From: DATGIQ01 sp035295665
GTDB taxonomy: Bacteria; Planctomycetota; Planctomycetia; Gemmatales; Gemmataceae
Length of the DNA stretch: 15,702 nt
NCBI GenBank assembly: GCA_035295665.1
Contig: DATGIQ010000043.1
Coordinates: forward strand, 1-15,702
Direction: 5' to 3'
In this document: in pieces, positions 6,895 through 15,072 of the stretch
Layout of the letters: every line of letters starts with the position of its first letter
How positions within the stretch are numbered: the first letter of the stretch is position 1
The notes under the pieces: generated by a model
Told to the model about the DNA's origin: nothing
Seen by the model: only the letters and a program-made list of their open reading frames with translations
Databases searched by the model: none
Position numbers and translations under genes: made by a program

Positions 6895-9039
6895 TCATGC
6901 CACGGTCAGCACTACATCGTTCCCCGTGCCGCCTTGGTAGCTGATTGTGAACGTGAACGAGCCGATGGTGATGGTCGAGCCCTCCGTCAGCGCCTTGCCC
7001 TGGTCGTCAGTGAAGGTTCCCTTGATCGCGTCGCTGCCGTCGTTCTGAATGAGCACGATCTGCTCGCCCGACGACAGGGCAGCAAAAGCCGTGTCGATCT
7101 GCAGGTGGGCGTTGTTCAAGTTTAGCTGGCCCGTGACACTCACCTGCTCCCACGCCGCGTCCATGATGGACACCTTAAAGCTTGACGAGGCGCCCAAGCT
7201 TACGGTGCCCGTGCGCAGACCCGAGCTAAGACCGGGCACGGCGAAGCCGCCCTCGAGCTGCCCGCCATTCCGCACCGTTACGTTCCCCGTTGTCCCCTCG
7301 CCGGTCAGCCCGGCGCCGGAGTCGACGATTACGCTGCCGATGCTGCCATCGACGGTCAGGACGCCGGATTGCACCTCGGTCCCGCCGGTGTAGGTGTTCA
7401 CCGCATTGAGCGTCAGGCTACTGCTGCTGCCGATCATGCTGATCAGGCTGCCGCCGCTGAGGACGCCGTCCAGCGTGAGCTGGCTACCCGAGGCTGCGGC
7501 GATGCTGACTTTGCCGGCCAAGGTGATCGGTCCCGCCCAGCTGTTGGACGTGAGCCCGGCCTCGGAGCCGGACAGGGACACCAGTGCCCCCTTGCCGTTG
7601 ATGCCTCTGCCACCGAGGGTGAGCGGTTCGTCCCCGACCTGGATGCCTCCGGGCAGTTCCAAGGTTGCGCCGCTGACCACGGTGGTCCCCGACGAGGAGG
7701 TCACGGCCGTGTCCGTGGCCACGATCAGCGTGCCCTGATTCACCTTCGTGGCCCCGGTGTAGGAGTCGCTGCCGGCCAGGACCAGGGTGCCCGCGCCGAT
7801 CTTGGTGAAGCCACTGGACCCGCCGATCACCCCGTCCAGCGTGAGGCTCGTATTGGAGGACACGTTCAGCGTGGCCGAGTTCGCCAAGCTCACGGTGCCC
7901 GTCCAGGTGTTGTTGCCACGCTGGTTCCAGAGCACCCCGGGGGTGGAAGACGAGCCGCCTTCAAACGTCAGCGAGCCGGCTGTGAAACTCATGGCCGTAC
8001 CGCTTCCGGACAACTCCAGCGTCGCGCCGGCAGCCACCACGACGGCCGACCCGCTCGCACCGAGGGCCTGGGCGTTGCTGGCCGCCAGGGTGCCCTGGTC
8101 CACGTCGAGCTGCCCGGTGAAGTTTGCGTTGGCGCTGCCGAGCGACAGGGTCCCCTTGCCAAGTTTGACCAGCGTGCCGCTGCCTTCCAGGCTGCCGGTG
8201 AACTGGTTCGATGCGTCGCCCCCGATGGTCAGGACCGCCGGCGTGCTACTCGACTCGAGACTGATCGCCCCCGTGCCAGTCATGGATGCGACCGTCTGCG
8301 AGACTTCCGGCTGCAACGTCAGCTGGCCGTCGCTGTTGATGGTGACGGCGCTGGTACTGGCAATTTGGCTATTCGCCTCGATCACCACCTGGGCACTGCC
8401 AGCGGCGCCCGTGCCATCGCCGATTTTCAGCGCTGCAGGCACTTGCACTTGGCTGGCCGAAGCGCCCAGGTATAAGGTGCCGTCCTTCACTTGCGTGGTG
8501 CCTGAATAGTTGTTGGCGGAAGAAGAGCTGCCGCCGTCGAGGTAGAGCGCGCCGCTGCCGTCCTTGATTAGGCCCGACGACAGCAATTGCGTAATCTGGC
8601 TATGGAGGGCGAGCGGTTCGCTGCCGGAGACCGAGATGGTCGTGTCACCCTCCAGATAAATGGTACTCATCGCGAACTGAATCGGATCGGAACCGGCGGC
8701 CTCGCTGGTCACGCTCGTGAAATCGTCCCCCTGTCCGTCGATAAGGAAGGCGTTGCCGCCACTCTCGGTCCCCTGGAATTGAAGCCCGAACGAGTGGTTC
8801 GTGAAGGTTTGAAGGTCATCGGTACTGTAATTGTACTTGGAGATGCTGTAATCGAAGACGAGCGTATCACCAGGCTGGGGCGTCCCGCCCCGCCAGTTGA
8901 GCGGATCACTCCAACTGTTGCCGTCGGTGCCAATCCAGTAGTCGGTCGTGGACGGCGTGAGCCGGGTTTCTAAGGGTTCCAGGGAAAGTCGAGGGCGCCG
9001 GGAAACGCGGGACTTCGGACGATTGCGGAACGAAAACAT
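6895..9039 (-). CDS. Exported autotransporter-type beta-strand repeat protein with LExLExR N-terminal motif
   Basis: The frame is open to 9174. The ATG at 9039 is preferred because AAGGAG lies 9 nt upstream and the product then begins MFSFRNRPKSR, like the other two repeat-protein genes of this window. The product is 714 residues. A basic N-terminus and the motif LEPLETRLTPS (20-30) are followed by DGNSWSDPLNWRGGTPQPGD (39-58), the usual opening of this class. Autotransporter-associated beta-strand repeats recur at about 158-190, 287-320, 409-440 and 540-565, for example KIGAGTLVLAGSDSYTG followed by NQGTLIV. The composition is rich in Ser, Gly and Thr, as expected for a parallel beta-helix. 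The C-terminus (GSFTFTISYQGGTGNDVVLTVA region) is a common ending and not an outer-membrane barrel. It is probably a cell-surface or secreted structural or adhesive protein; no enzyme domain is visible. Confidence 0.87.
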   Translation of the reverse strand: MFSFRNRPKSRVSRRPRLSLEPLETRLTPSTTDYWIGTDGNSWSDPLNWRGGTPQPGDTLVFDYSISKYNYSTDDLQTFTNHSFGLQFQGTESGGNAFLIDGQGDDFTSVTSEAAGSDPIQFAMSTIYLEGDTTISVSGSEPLALHSQITQLLSSGLIKDGSGALYLDGGSSSSANNYSGTTQVKDGTLYLGASASQVQVPAALKIGDGTGAAGSAQVVIEANSQIASTSAVTINSDGQLTLQPEVSQTVASMTGTGAISLESSSTPAVLTIGGDASNQFTGSLEGSGTLVKLGKGTLSLGSANANFTGQLDVDQGTLAASNAQALGASGSAVVVAAGATLELSGSGTAMSFTAGSLTFEGGSSSTPGVLWNQRGNNTWTGTVSLANSATLNVSSNTSLTLDGVIGGSSGFTKIGAGTLVLAGSDSYTGATKVNQGTLIVATDTAVTSSSGTTVVSGATLELPGGIQVGDEPLTLGGRGINGKGALVSLSGSEAGLTSNSWAGPITLAGKVSIAAASGSQLTLDGVLSGGSLISMIGSSSSLTLNAVNTYTGGTEVQSGVLTVDGSIGSVIVDSGAGLTGEGTTGNVTVRNGGQLEGGFAVPGLSSGLRTGTVSLGASSSFKVSIMDAAWEQVSVTGQLNLNNAHLQIDTAFAALSSGEQIVLIQNDGSDAIKGTFTDDQGKALTEGSTITIGSFTFTISYQGGTGNDVVLTVA

Positions 9040-9305
9040 GAGAGGATCTCCTTGGACAGGGACCGGTCCACAAGGCCCCGGGAAGTTGGGAAAAGCGATT
9101 ACGGCCCACCGCAGGCCGGCGAGGAGGACAGCGGGCGGCTTGGGAATGCTGCGGTCCTGCCCTTCTCGCCTCACTACACCAAGCGATCAGGGCGGACAGT
9201 CGCAGGGCCACCGGCCGAGTTTCAGCCTGGAGCCAGGCGCAAGACGTAAGCCGAAGGCAGAAGCAGTTCGCCAGGCGTTGGGGTTGTTACTGCAATAAGG
9301 CGGAC

Positions 9306-9348
9306 AGGGCCGTGAGGCAGCCGCCCCGGGCGGCTGCCTCACGGCCCT
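9306..9348. repeat. Perfect 20-bp inverted repeat with 3-nt loop
   Basis: The arm at 9306-9325 (AGGGCCGTGAGGCAGCCGCC) is the exact reverse complement of 9329-9348, with a CCG loop. It starts about 80 nt past the stop of the LGFP-repeat gene, so it could end that transcript. It has no T tract, and so long a perfect stem is more than a terminator needs. A REP-like or relic transposon-end origin is equally possible. Confidence 0.75.
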
Positions 9349-9360
9349 ATTACAACGGTC

Positions 9361-9416
9361 TCCGTTCCCTTTTCGCCCGTGCGGTAGGCCGCTTGCGGAA
9401 GCGAAAAAGGAACGGA
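9361..9416. repeat. Second, imperfect inverted repeat next to the first
   Basis: The arm at 9361-9376 (TCCGTTCCCTTTTCGC) pairs with 9401-9416 (GCGAAAAAGGAACGGA) with one mismatch. A smaller stem, GCGG/CCGC, may form within the loop. It begins 13 nt after the first hairpin and ends 11 nt before the LGFP gene stop codon. The run AAAAAGGAACGGACACCATTTT across its right edge resembles, from memory, palindromes associated with REP/RAYT elements; this was not checked. Confidence 0.6.
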
Positions 9417-9427
9417 CACCATTTTCG

Positions 9428-11014
9428 TCATACGGCGATGATGATGCCGATGACAGAGAGGACAATCCCGCACCCCTGCTCGATCTGGTTGACGAGAGGA
9501 TTCCAATCCGCGTTGATATTGGCCGTGAAAAAAGCCGTGCTTCCCTCGAAGTCCGCCCAATTGTTGGCCAAGCCATCATTGGTGCCGGTAACGTCCCAGT
9601 TGTCATCGCGCGAGCCGCTCTCGAACGTGCCGGCCATGTGCCCCGAGTGCACGAAAAAGAGAGCATTTCCGGAGGGAGCCACAAGCCCAACTACCAGGTT
9701 GTCGTTGTAGCTGAGCGCGCCGGAGTCATGGAGATGCCCCGTGAAGTGGTACGTCCCATCCGCGTATACCGTCAGCTCCGCCCAGCCGTCGACGGGGACG
9801 CCATTATCAAAGCCGAAGTTCCCCGAGTCGAACGTCATCTGCGTCGCCGCCTGCACCGCGTAGGCCCCGGCAGGAGTCCACACAATCTTCCCGTTCTCGA
9901 AGTAGTTGTACCGGCTAACAAAGGGGATGCCCTGCTCGTCACTAGTGGGCATGCCGAGGTAGCTGCTGGGTCCACCCATACCCTGGTACAAGGCATTGAT
10001 CGCGCCGTGGACCTCGTGGGCGCCGACCGTTGCCGACCAATAGATCGAGCCGCCGTTCTGGAAGTTGGTGAAACGAGCTCCCGGTGCACCCGGATACGTG
10101 GCCTCGTCGCTGGTGGGCAGACCGTAGCCAGTGGGGCCGCCCAGGGTGTTGACGTAATAAGCTCCGATGCCGCCGTAGACGACATGAGCCCCAACGTCCG
10201 GCGACCAGTAGATGGTTCCACCCTGGAAGGTACTCATGCGGGCGCCGGGCACGCCGGGCACGTCCATCTCATCACTGGTGGGCTCCCCCAGAATACTCTG
10301 GACGACGGTGCCGTACGCATCCGTTTCGTTGGCCGTGGCCAGGTACTCACCCCAGATGGCGCCCTGAACCTCGACGGCCTGGTTGGTACTGGCATCCCAA
10401 ACGATTTCTCCGTGCTGGAAGGTGTTGTAGTAGCCCACAATGTGAGGCAAATGGAATCTGCTGAAGGACCCAAAAATCGGCGTGGCGTCCGAAGTGGGGT
10501 AGCCCAAAACGCTCTCTTCATAGCCCATGCTGGCGTACTTGAAGATCGTATGGAGATCGAGCGCGCTGGCGGGAGTGTTCGGAGACCAGAAGATGAAGCC
10601 GCCATCGAACCGGTTGTAGCGACCATCGCCTTTCCCGGTCGTGGTCTCGTCGGTCTGAGGATAGCCCAGGTAGCTCATTTCCGCACCGAGATTGGCGTAG
10701 TCCCCCAGGATCGCGCCATGGACCTCGTGCGCGCCATCTGCCGGTGACCACAAGATCATGCCGCCCTGGAAATGCTCGTAACGGCCGATGCCGTCCGGGG
10801 CAACCGTCTCGGGGCCGGTGTTCCATCCCAAGAATCCGCTCGGCCCTCCCAATGACCACCACTTGTCGCTAATTGGCGACAAAACCATCCGCTCTTCGAG
10901 ATTTTCCAACTCGAGCCGCCGCGGCTGGGCGGGCTTTCGGATCGAGGGACGGCCCGCTCCCGTGAAGGTTTGAGTACTGCGGCGGCTACGGAGTTTGTTG
11001 AAGAACGTAAACAT
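9428..11014 (-). CDS. Exported LGFP-repeat protein with LExLExR N-terminal motif
   Basis: The frame is open to 11197. The ATG at 11014 is chosen because AAGGAGA lies just upstream and the product begins MFTFFNKLRSRRS, like its neighbour. The product is 528 residues. The N-terminal motif LELENLEERMVLS lies at 34-46. About six LGFP-type repeats span 50-388, each with a version of LGxPTSDE followed by RYxxFQxGxIYWSP and GAHEVHGAI, for instance YLGMPTSDEQG at 352. LGFP repeats are known from actinobacterial cell-wall proteins and are thought to bind the envelope. Residues 392-500 form a separate beta-rich domain (DGWAELTVYADGTYHFTGHL) that I do not recognise. The last 15 residues (GCGIVLSVIGIIIAV) are hydrophobic and might anchor the protein. 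It is probably an envelope-associated structural protein or the targeting part of one. Confidence 0.86.
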   Translation of the reverse strand: MFTFFNKLRSRRSTQTFTGAGRPSIRKPAQPRRLELENLEERMVLSPISDKWWSLGGPSGFLGWNTGPETVAPDGIGRYEHFQGGMILWSPADGAHEVHGAILGDYANLGAEMSYLGYPQTDETTTGKGDGRYNRFDGGFIFWSPNTPASALDLHTIFKYASMGYEESVLGYPTSDATPIFGSFSRFHLPHIVGYYNTFQHGEIVWDASTNQAVEVQGAIWGEYLATANETDAYGTVVQSILGEPTSDEMDVPGVPGARMSTFQGGTIYWSPDVGAHVVYGGIGAYYVNTLGGPTGYGLPTSDEATYPGAPGARFTNFQNGGSIYWSATVGAHEVHGAINALYQGMGGPSSYLGMPTSDEQGIPFVSRYNYFENGKIVWTPAGAYAVQAATQMTFDSGNFGFDNGVPVDGWAELTVYADGTYHFTGHLHDSGALSYNDNLVVGLVAPSGNALFFVHSGHMAGTFESGSRDDNWDVTGTNDGLANNWADFEGSTAFFTANINADWNPLVNQIEQGCGIVLSVIGIIIAV

Positions 11015-11430
11015 TGGATTCTCCTTTGCTGGATACCAGCGTTCGTTGCCATCCGGGACTTCCCCTGGTCGTCCCATGCTTGGGCCACCCCGTGAGTGGC
11101 CGCTTCTAAAGAACTCATTGCGCTGGCCGGGCAGAGAGAACAAGAAAATCAGAAATTCTTTCCCCGCCGTCCTGGAGCTATCCTTGCCTGGCCGCAAGTT
11201 CTTTGCGAGCCTGAGCTTGGCCCCACGGTACCCTTGTGCCGATCACCTGCGGTTCGTTTTTGTGGGATCGATCAAAACGGAACCATCGGAGGGCTGGTCT
11301 TCATCGACGTTTCGACCTAGAGTTGAGCATCTCCCCAACCTCCATCGCCCAAGCAACACCGAAAGGTTTGGGCGAGGGCGGCGTCCTTAACGGAGAGTCG
11401 ATTTCAAGACGTTGAATGGTGAGGCAATAG
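11015..11430. other. Divergent intergenic region between the LGFP-repeat and PilZ genes
   Basis: These 416 bases separate two divergently transcribed genes and should carry promoters for both, although none reads clearly. The ribosome binding site of the LGFP gene is at about 11019-11026 on the minus strand. A structured element at 11345-11375 lies in the PilZ leader. Short frames here resemble no known protein. Confidence 0.5.
11345..11375 (+). promoter_or_regulatory. Structured leader element upstream of the PilZ gene
   Basis: TCGCCCAA (11345-11352) pairs with TTGGGCGA (11368-11375). A 5-nt bulge GCAAC on the 5' side is followed by an upper stem ACC/GGT closed by a GAAA tetraloop. It lies about 55 nt before the PilZ start on the same strand. 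It does not match the c-di-GMP riboswitch consensus that I can recall. It could be a leader stem, a candidate cis-regulatory RNA or chance. Confidence 0.35.
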
Positions 11431-11817
11431 GTGTCGAGACGATCGCGCGGGTTGCTGCCTGAGACAGGGATCAGCGACCTCGAAATGCGGGCCGCGCCGC
11501 GTTACCAGATCTTGCAGCGGTGTTTCGTGCATCCCGCCAAGGCATCGGCACGGGAAGCGTGGCAGTGTATTGCCTACAACATTTCCGCGGCCGGCATTGG
11601 CATGGCCTTGGCGGTCCAATTGCAGGAAAGAACGGTATTAAGCATCCGGGCGTTGGGCTTACCACGAGCCTGTCCGCTTCAAGCACGGATCGTGCGAACG
11701 CAGCCGATAGAGTTCCTCTGGTTTACGGGCTGCGAATTCCTCAACCGACTGTCGGATGCTGATCTGACTGTCTGGTGCAGCGGACCGCTCGATTGGCTTG
11801 AGAATCACCCGTCATAA
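11431..11817 (+). CDS. PilZ domain protein (predicted c-di-GMP binding)
   Basis: This 128-residue protein starts at a GTG immediately after an in-frame TAG, with GGTGAGG about 8 nt upstream. An internal ATG at 11485 would remove the first 18 residues and keep the domain. Both signature motifs of a working PilZ domain are present: RxxxR as RAAPR (residues 20-24) and (D/N)xSxxG as NISAAG (50-55). The rest fits a PilZ barrel (VLSIRALG, ARIVRTQPIEF, then FTGCEFLNRLSDADL). The whole protein is essentially one domain, so it probably acts as a cytoplasmic c-di-GMP receptor that passes the signal to a partner, for example in motility or surface attachment. The neighbours do not reveal the partner. 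It is divergent from the LGFP surface gene and convergent with the MFS gene. Confidence 0.85.
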   Translation: MSRRSRGLLPETGISDLEMRAAPRYQILQRCFVHPAKASAREAWQCIAYNISAAGIGMALAVQLQERTVLSIRALGLPRACPLQARIVRTQPIEFLWFTGCEFLNRLSDADLTVWCSGPLDWLENHPS

Positions 11818-11865
11818 CTTGTCACAAAGTGTCCTGGGCTGTGCAGGCAGCGCGGATAGCAGCGC

Positions 11866-13059
11866 TCAGGCGGCCGTCCGCGTGTGCTCCCGCTCTTGCC
11901 CGACCCGGCCGGCGGGCGCGGGGGCGGGGCGGCGGACAGCGCCCAGGATGGCCCAGATGGCCAGCACCAACCCAACGGTGCTCCCGCCGGCCACGAACAG
12001 GGCGCTGCGACCGAACAGGTCCATGACCGCCCCGGCGGCCGCAGGCCCGGTTAAGCTGCCCAGGCAGTTGATCGCTAGGAACCAGGCGTTGGCTCGGGCC
12101 TGGCCAGCGGGCGGGACCCGTTCGCCGAGCCGGGCCAGCCCCAGCGGGTAGAAGGCGCCGGAGCAGGCGCCGACCGCGAACAGCCACAGCGCCAGCCAGC
12201 CGACTCCGCCAGGCAACAGCATGCAGGCGATGCCGAGCAGGGCGGTGACGTTACAGCCCGCCAGGACGGCAGTGCCGCCCAGCTGGTCGGCCAGCCAGCC
12301 GACCGGCACCTGGGCGAGGATAACGCCGACCATGAGGCCGCTCATGAGCCAGCTCATGGCCTCCTGCGACAGGCCGACGGAGAGCAGATAGATGGGCAGC
12401 AGGCCGACCATACCCCCCTCAAGAAAGCCTTGGCTCCAGGCGCTGCCAAAGCTGAGGAAGTTGCCGACGAAATCGAGGGGTGTCCGACGGGGGCCCTCGG
12501 CCGCGGCCGCCGGGAAGCGGGGCCGCCAGACGAGGATCACGACCCCGCCTATCAGTGCGGCCGCCCCGCCCGAGAGGAAGGCGGCGCGGGGGGCGGTGGC
12601 GTAGGTCTGGAGGCCCGCCAGCGTCCCGAGGGCCATGCCCAGCGCGACGCAGAAGGCGTAGCAGCCGAAGGTTTGCCCTCGCCGTCCGGCGGGCGACTGT
12701 AGGTTGACGAAGGTTTCCAGCGGGATGAGGCTCGCTGCCCCGGCCGCGCCGTTGAGGACGCGCCAGGCGAACCAGCCGGCCAGGGACCCGCCCCAGGGGA
12801 AAGCGGAGGCAGTCAGGGCGGAGGCGGCCATACCGAAAAGCAGGCAGCCGCTGCCCCAGCGGCGCAGCAGCCGCGGCACCACCCCCGCCGTCAAGGCGAT
12901 GCCCAAATAATACACGCTGGTGTTGAGGCCGATGAGGGAGTCGCTGCAGCCGGCGGCTTGCATCCACAGCGGGGCCAGAGAGGCGCTCACGCCAAAGCTG
13001 AAGGCCCAGAAAAGGCTGGCCAGGCACAGCGGTACGGTCCAGCCCGGGGGAAGTGACAT
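11866..13059 (-). CDS. Major facilitator superfamily transporter, YcaD-like
   Basis: This 397-residue membrane protein starts at an ATG preceded by AAGGAAACCC. It is hydrophobic throughout, with about 12 predicted transmembrane helices in two halves. The first half has LIGLNTSVYYLGIALTAG and a short basic turn RLLRRWG, followed by FAWRVLNGAAGAASLIPLE. A cytoplasmic loop near 190-205 (FPAAAAEGPRRTP) separates the halves. The second half carries ILAQVPVGWLADQLGG, the loop 8-9 counterpart of the MFS signature, and YPLGLARLGERVP. The layout resembles the YcaD group, whose substrates are not defined. The C-terminus is a basic, Pro/Ala-rich tail. The gene is complete and stops 48 nt from the convergent PilZ gene. 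Solute efflux is the general expectation; the substrate cannot be predicted. Confidence 0.88.
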   Translation of the reverse strand: MSLPPGWTVPLCLASLFWAFSFGVSASLAPLWMQAAGCSDSLIGLNTSVYYLGIALTAGVVPRLLRRWGSGCLLFGMAASALTASAFPWGGSLAGWFAWRVLNGAAGAASLIPLETFVNLQSPAGRRGQTFGCYAFCVALGMALGTLAGLQTYATAPRAAFLSGGAAALIGGVVILVWRPRFPAAAAEGPRRTPLDFVGNFLSFGSAWSQGFLEGGMVGLLPIYLLSVGLSQEAMSWLMSGLMVGVILAQVPVGWLADQLGGTAVLAGCNVTALLGIACMLLPGGVGWLALWLFAVGACSGAFYPLGLARLGERVPPAGQARANAWFLAINCLGSLTGPAAAGAVMDLFGRSALFVAGGSTVGLVLAIWAILGAVRRPAPAPAGRVGQEREHTRTAA

Positions 13060-13434
13060 GGGTTTCCTTGCCCATTGCGGCCACAGTTACAGATGGCGCA
13101 GAACTCGCACGGGAAGGGGCAGCCGTGCGATCGCTGTCTGTCCAGCCCGCCGTCGTTTGGCGATCAGAGCGGAATGTACTCTGGATACTTGTTTCCCGGC
13201 AAGAGCAAAGCACAACGGCTGACGCCCTGCTGGGCTTCGGTTCTCGCGTTTGCCTGGGCATCGGCGCGGTCTTCAAAGATCCCTTTTCTCCATCGGGCCG
13301 GGCCATCGCTCCAGGAGGCGGCGCTACAGCTCCTCGGATGTGAGCGGGACAGTGGGCCTGTTGGGGCGTCTGGCTGTCGGTGCCGCCGCAGAATTCAGGG
13401 ATGTCCCTCATCGCGGGACGGGCCTTGCCGTCCC
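13060..13434. other. Intergenic region upstream of the MFS gene
   Basis: These 375 bases lie between the end of the propeller gene and the start of the MFS gene, both minus strand. A weak promoter-like pair for the MFS gene reads TTGCCG at 13197-13202 and TACATT at 13173-13178 on the minus strand, with an 18-nt spacer. A small hairpin lies at 13415-13434. No gene is supportable: plus-strand frames here have no recognisable sequence. Confidence 0.4.
13415..13434 (-). terminator. Short hairpin directly after the propeller gene stop codon
   Basis: GGGACGG (13415-13421) pairs with CCGTCCC (13428-13434) over a 6-nt loop. It directly abuts the TGA of the minus-strand propeller gene. No T tract follows, so it is a weak terminator candidate. 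Confidence 0.3.
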
Positions 13435-14597
13435 TCAAGCCTGGAGGACGAGGCCGTTGGGGCCACTCTCACCGACTGCCACGATAATGCCGGTGTTCGT
13501 GGCCGCCACCCCATTGAGGACACTCGCTGCCCCCGACCCGTTCGGGCTGGGAACGTTGCTCCAGCTCGTGCCATCCCAGTGTTCCGTAAGAGTATGGGTC
13601 CCGGTGGAATCGGTGTAAAAGCCAACCGCCCAGATGTCCGTGGCGGAAACGGCAGCGATCCCGCTCAGGAAATTCGAGGTAACCGAAGGTGCGATGTTCG
13701 GACTGGTGACGATGGTCCAGCTGGTCCCGTCCCAATGCTCGATCACGGTCACTTCGCCGCTTAGTCCTGTGCGGGGCTGGGCGGCGCCCACTGCCCACAC
13801 GTTGTTGGAGGCGAGGGCCACGACCGAGCGGAGGGCGCCCTGGAAGAACGGTTGCGGAGTGGCCACGATGCTCCAGGCCTGGCCGTTCCAGTGCAGGGCT
13901 TCGCCGCTGGCATACTTGCCGCCCGCGCCCACGGCCCAGATGTCCGTGGCAGAGATTGCAGAGATGGAGGCGATGGAAGATTGACGCTGCGGGGTCGGAG
14001 CCGCGACGATGCTCCAGGCCGTCCCATCATAGTGCTCGATCAGGTTTGCGCTCCCGTTGCTGCCGCCGGCCCAAATATTATTGGCGGCCAGGGCAGCCAC
14101 CGTATTCAACTGGCCTCCCACCGGCGGGGTCGGGCTGGAGACCAAGCTCCATTTGCGGCCGTCCCAGTGCTCAACCAGGGTGGAGCGAGTGCTGCTGCTG
14201 ACGTTCGAGCAAGTGCCGACGGCCCAGACATTGTTGCTGGCCACGGCCGTCACGCCATAGAGTTGGCCGTAATCCCCGGTGGCAGGGCGGCCATGGGGAC
14301 GGCGTTCCACGTCGTGCCGTTGAAATGCTCGGCCAGCGGCTGGGGCAGGCCGCTGCCCGGTGGGGCGAATGATCCGACGGCCCACATGTCGCTGGAGCTG
14401 ATCACAGCAGTTGCGTTGAGTGCCGAGCTGTTGATGGTCGGGCTCGGCACGACGTGCAGACCCTGCGTCGTCGACGGCGCGAATCTAGCTTCCAGAATAT
14501 CGAGTTGAGGATGGTAGTGGAACCGTGCACGGTCGCGGGGCTCGGGGCTGGGCTTACGGCCACATTGCTTGCGAAAGGAGAAGATCAATGAAAACAT
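13435..14597 (-). pseudogene. Exported seven-bladed propeller-like repeat protein with a single frameshift
   Basis: Two overlapping minus-strand frames together make one protein. The first (14597 down to a TGA at 14250-14252, 115 codons) begins MFSLIFSFRKQ, carries the N-terminal motif LDILEARFAPS and one repeat (SSSDMWAVG). The second (used from about 14280 to 13435) carries ASNNVWAVG, AANNIWAGG, SATDIWAVG, ASNNVWAVG, SATDIWAVG and a last variant ATNTGIIVAVG. The total is seven repeats of about 45-50 residues, each with a following EHWDGTSWS-type strand, as expected for a seven-bladed beta-propeller. The reading must change frame by -1 between about 14275 and 14300, after NAVP and before GDYGQLYGVTAV. 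This is a one-base loss (or a two-base gain), a sequencing error or recoding; no classic slippery heptamer is visible. If intact it would be an exported surface protein of unknown ligand. The start has a weak ribosome binding site. Confidence 0.8.
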
Positions 14598-15072
14598 GAT
14601 GCGGCGCCTGAAGGTCAGGACGATTGGGGGACACCCTACGCGCCGGCAGGTGCGTGGTCAGCGCACACCTCCCACACTCCATACTGCCCGCAAAACGTTT
14701 GGCAAAGGGACTGGCCCGTGGAATTTGATCTGGTCTCGCCCTCCATCCCAACACGATGGGTGCCATCGACGGAAGGTCCGCCGGCTCTTGCGGTGCCGGG
14801 ATACCTGGGACCTCCTAGGAGTTAGGCCTGGTGGAAGGAATTCTTCGAAAACGGCCGCGTGCCCTCGAGCACACCGGCCGAAGCGGCAAGGCTGATGTAG
14901 ACGCCAAAGACCGTCAGATCGCCACGCGGGATCAGAAACCGGAAGCGGCCCGAGAAAGAAGGAAAGCCGCCGACACTGGAGAAGACTTCCGCGCTTCGAT
15001 CAGGGTTTTGGGCCGCAGTGTTCGACGCCGACAGGTACGTTAACTCACGTTCGGCTCGAGGTTTAACTCAAG
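14598..15072. other. Intergenic region between the propeller gene and tRNA-His
   Basis: These 475 bases contain no convincing gene. Visible structure is limited to a 10-bp palindrome CTCCTAGGAG at 14812-14821 and a hairpin at 14852-14880 (CGGCCG arms with inner GTGC/GCAC). The promoter of the propeller gene should lie in the left part but is not recognisable. No second copy of the tRNA 3' end, which would mark an attachment site, was seen. Confidence 0.45.

Larger units (their letters stand above)
9040..9427. other. Intergenic region between two surface-protein genes
   Basis: These 388 bases have no supportable gene. They hold the ribosome binding site of the downstream minus-strand gene near 9048-9054 and two strong hairpins at 9306-9348 and 9361-9416, listed separately. 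No clear promoter was recognised in 9060-9300. Confidence 0.5.

Noticed and set aside
6643..7125. Possible small plus-strand gene with GTG start
   Set aside because: It runs into the 3' end of the minus-strand repeat-protein gene, matches nothing I recognise and has no ribosome binding site.
7369..8509. Long plus-strand frames (368 and 240 codons) opposite the autotransporter-type gene
   Set aside because: They are antisense reflections of the Ser/Gly/Thr-rich repeats and have no domain, start signal or ribosome binding site.
6895..9039. CRISPR array or DNA-level tandem repeat
   Set aside because: The repeats are at protein level with diverged DNA; there are no identical direct repeats with regular spacers.
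9638..10747. A 369-codon plus-strand frame opposite the LGFP gene
   Set aside because: It mirrors the repeat periodicity of the LGFP gene and matches no known protein.
12419..13438. A 339-codon minus-strand frame overlapping the MFS gene
   Set aside because: It overlaps the MFS gene in another frame on the same strand and reads as low-complexity Arg/Pro/Gly sequence typical of GC-rich shadows. The MFS frame has clear helices and a ribosome binding site.
13075..13764. Possible 229-codon plus-strand gene between the MFS and propeller genes
   Set aside because: The composition is irregular and the second half is antisense to the propeller repeats.
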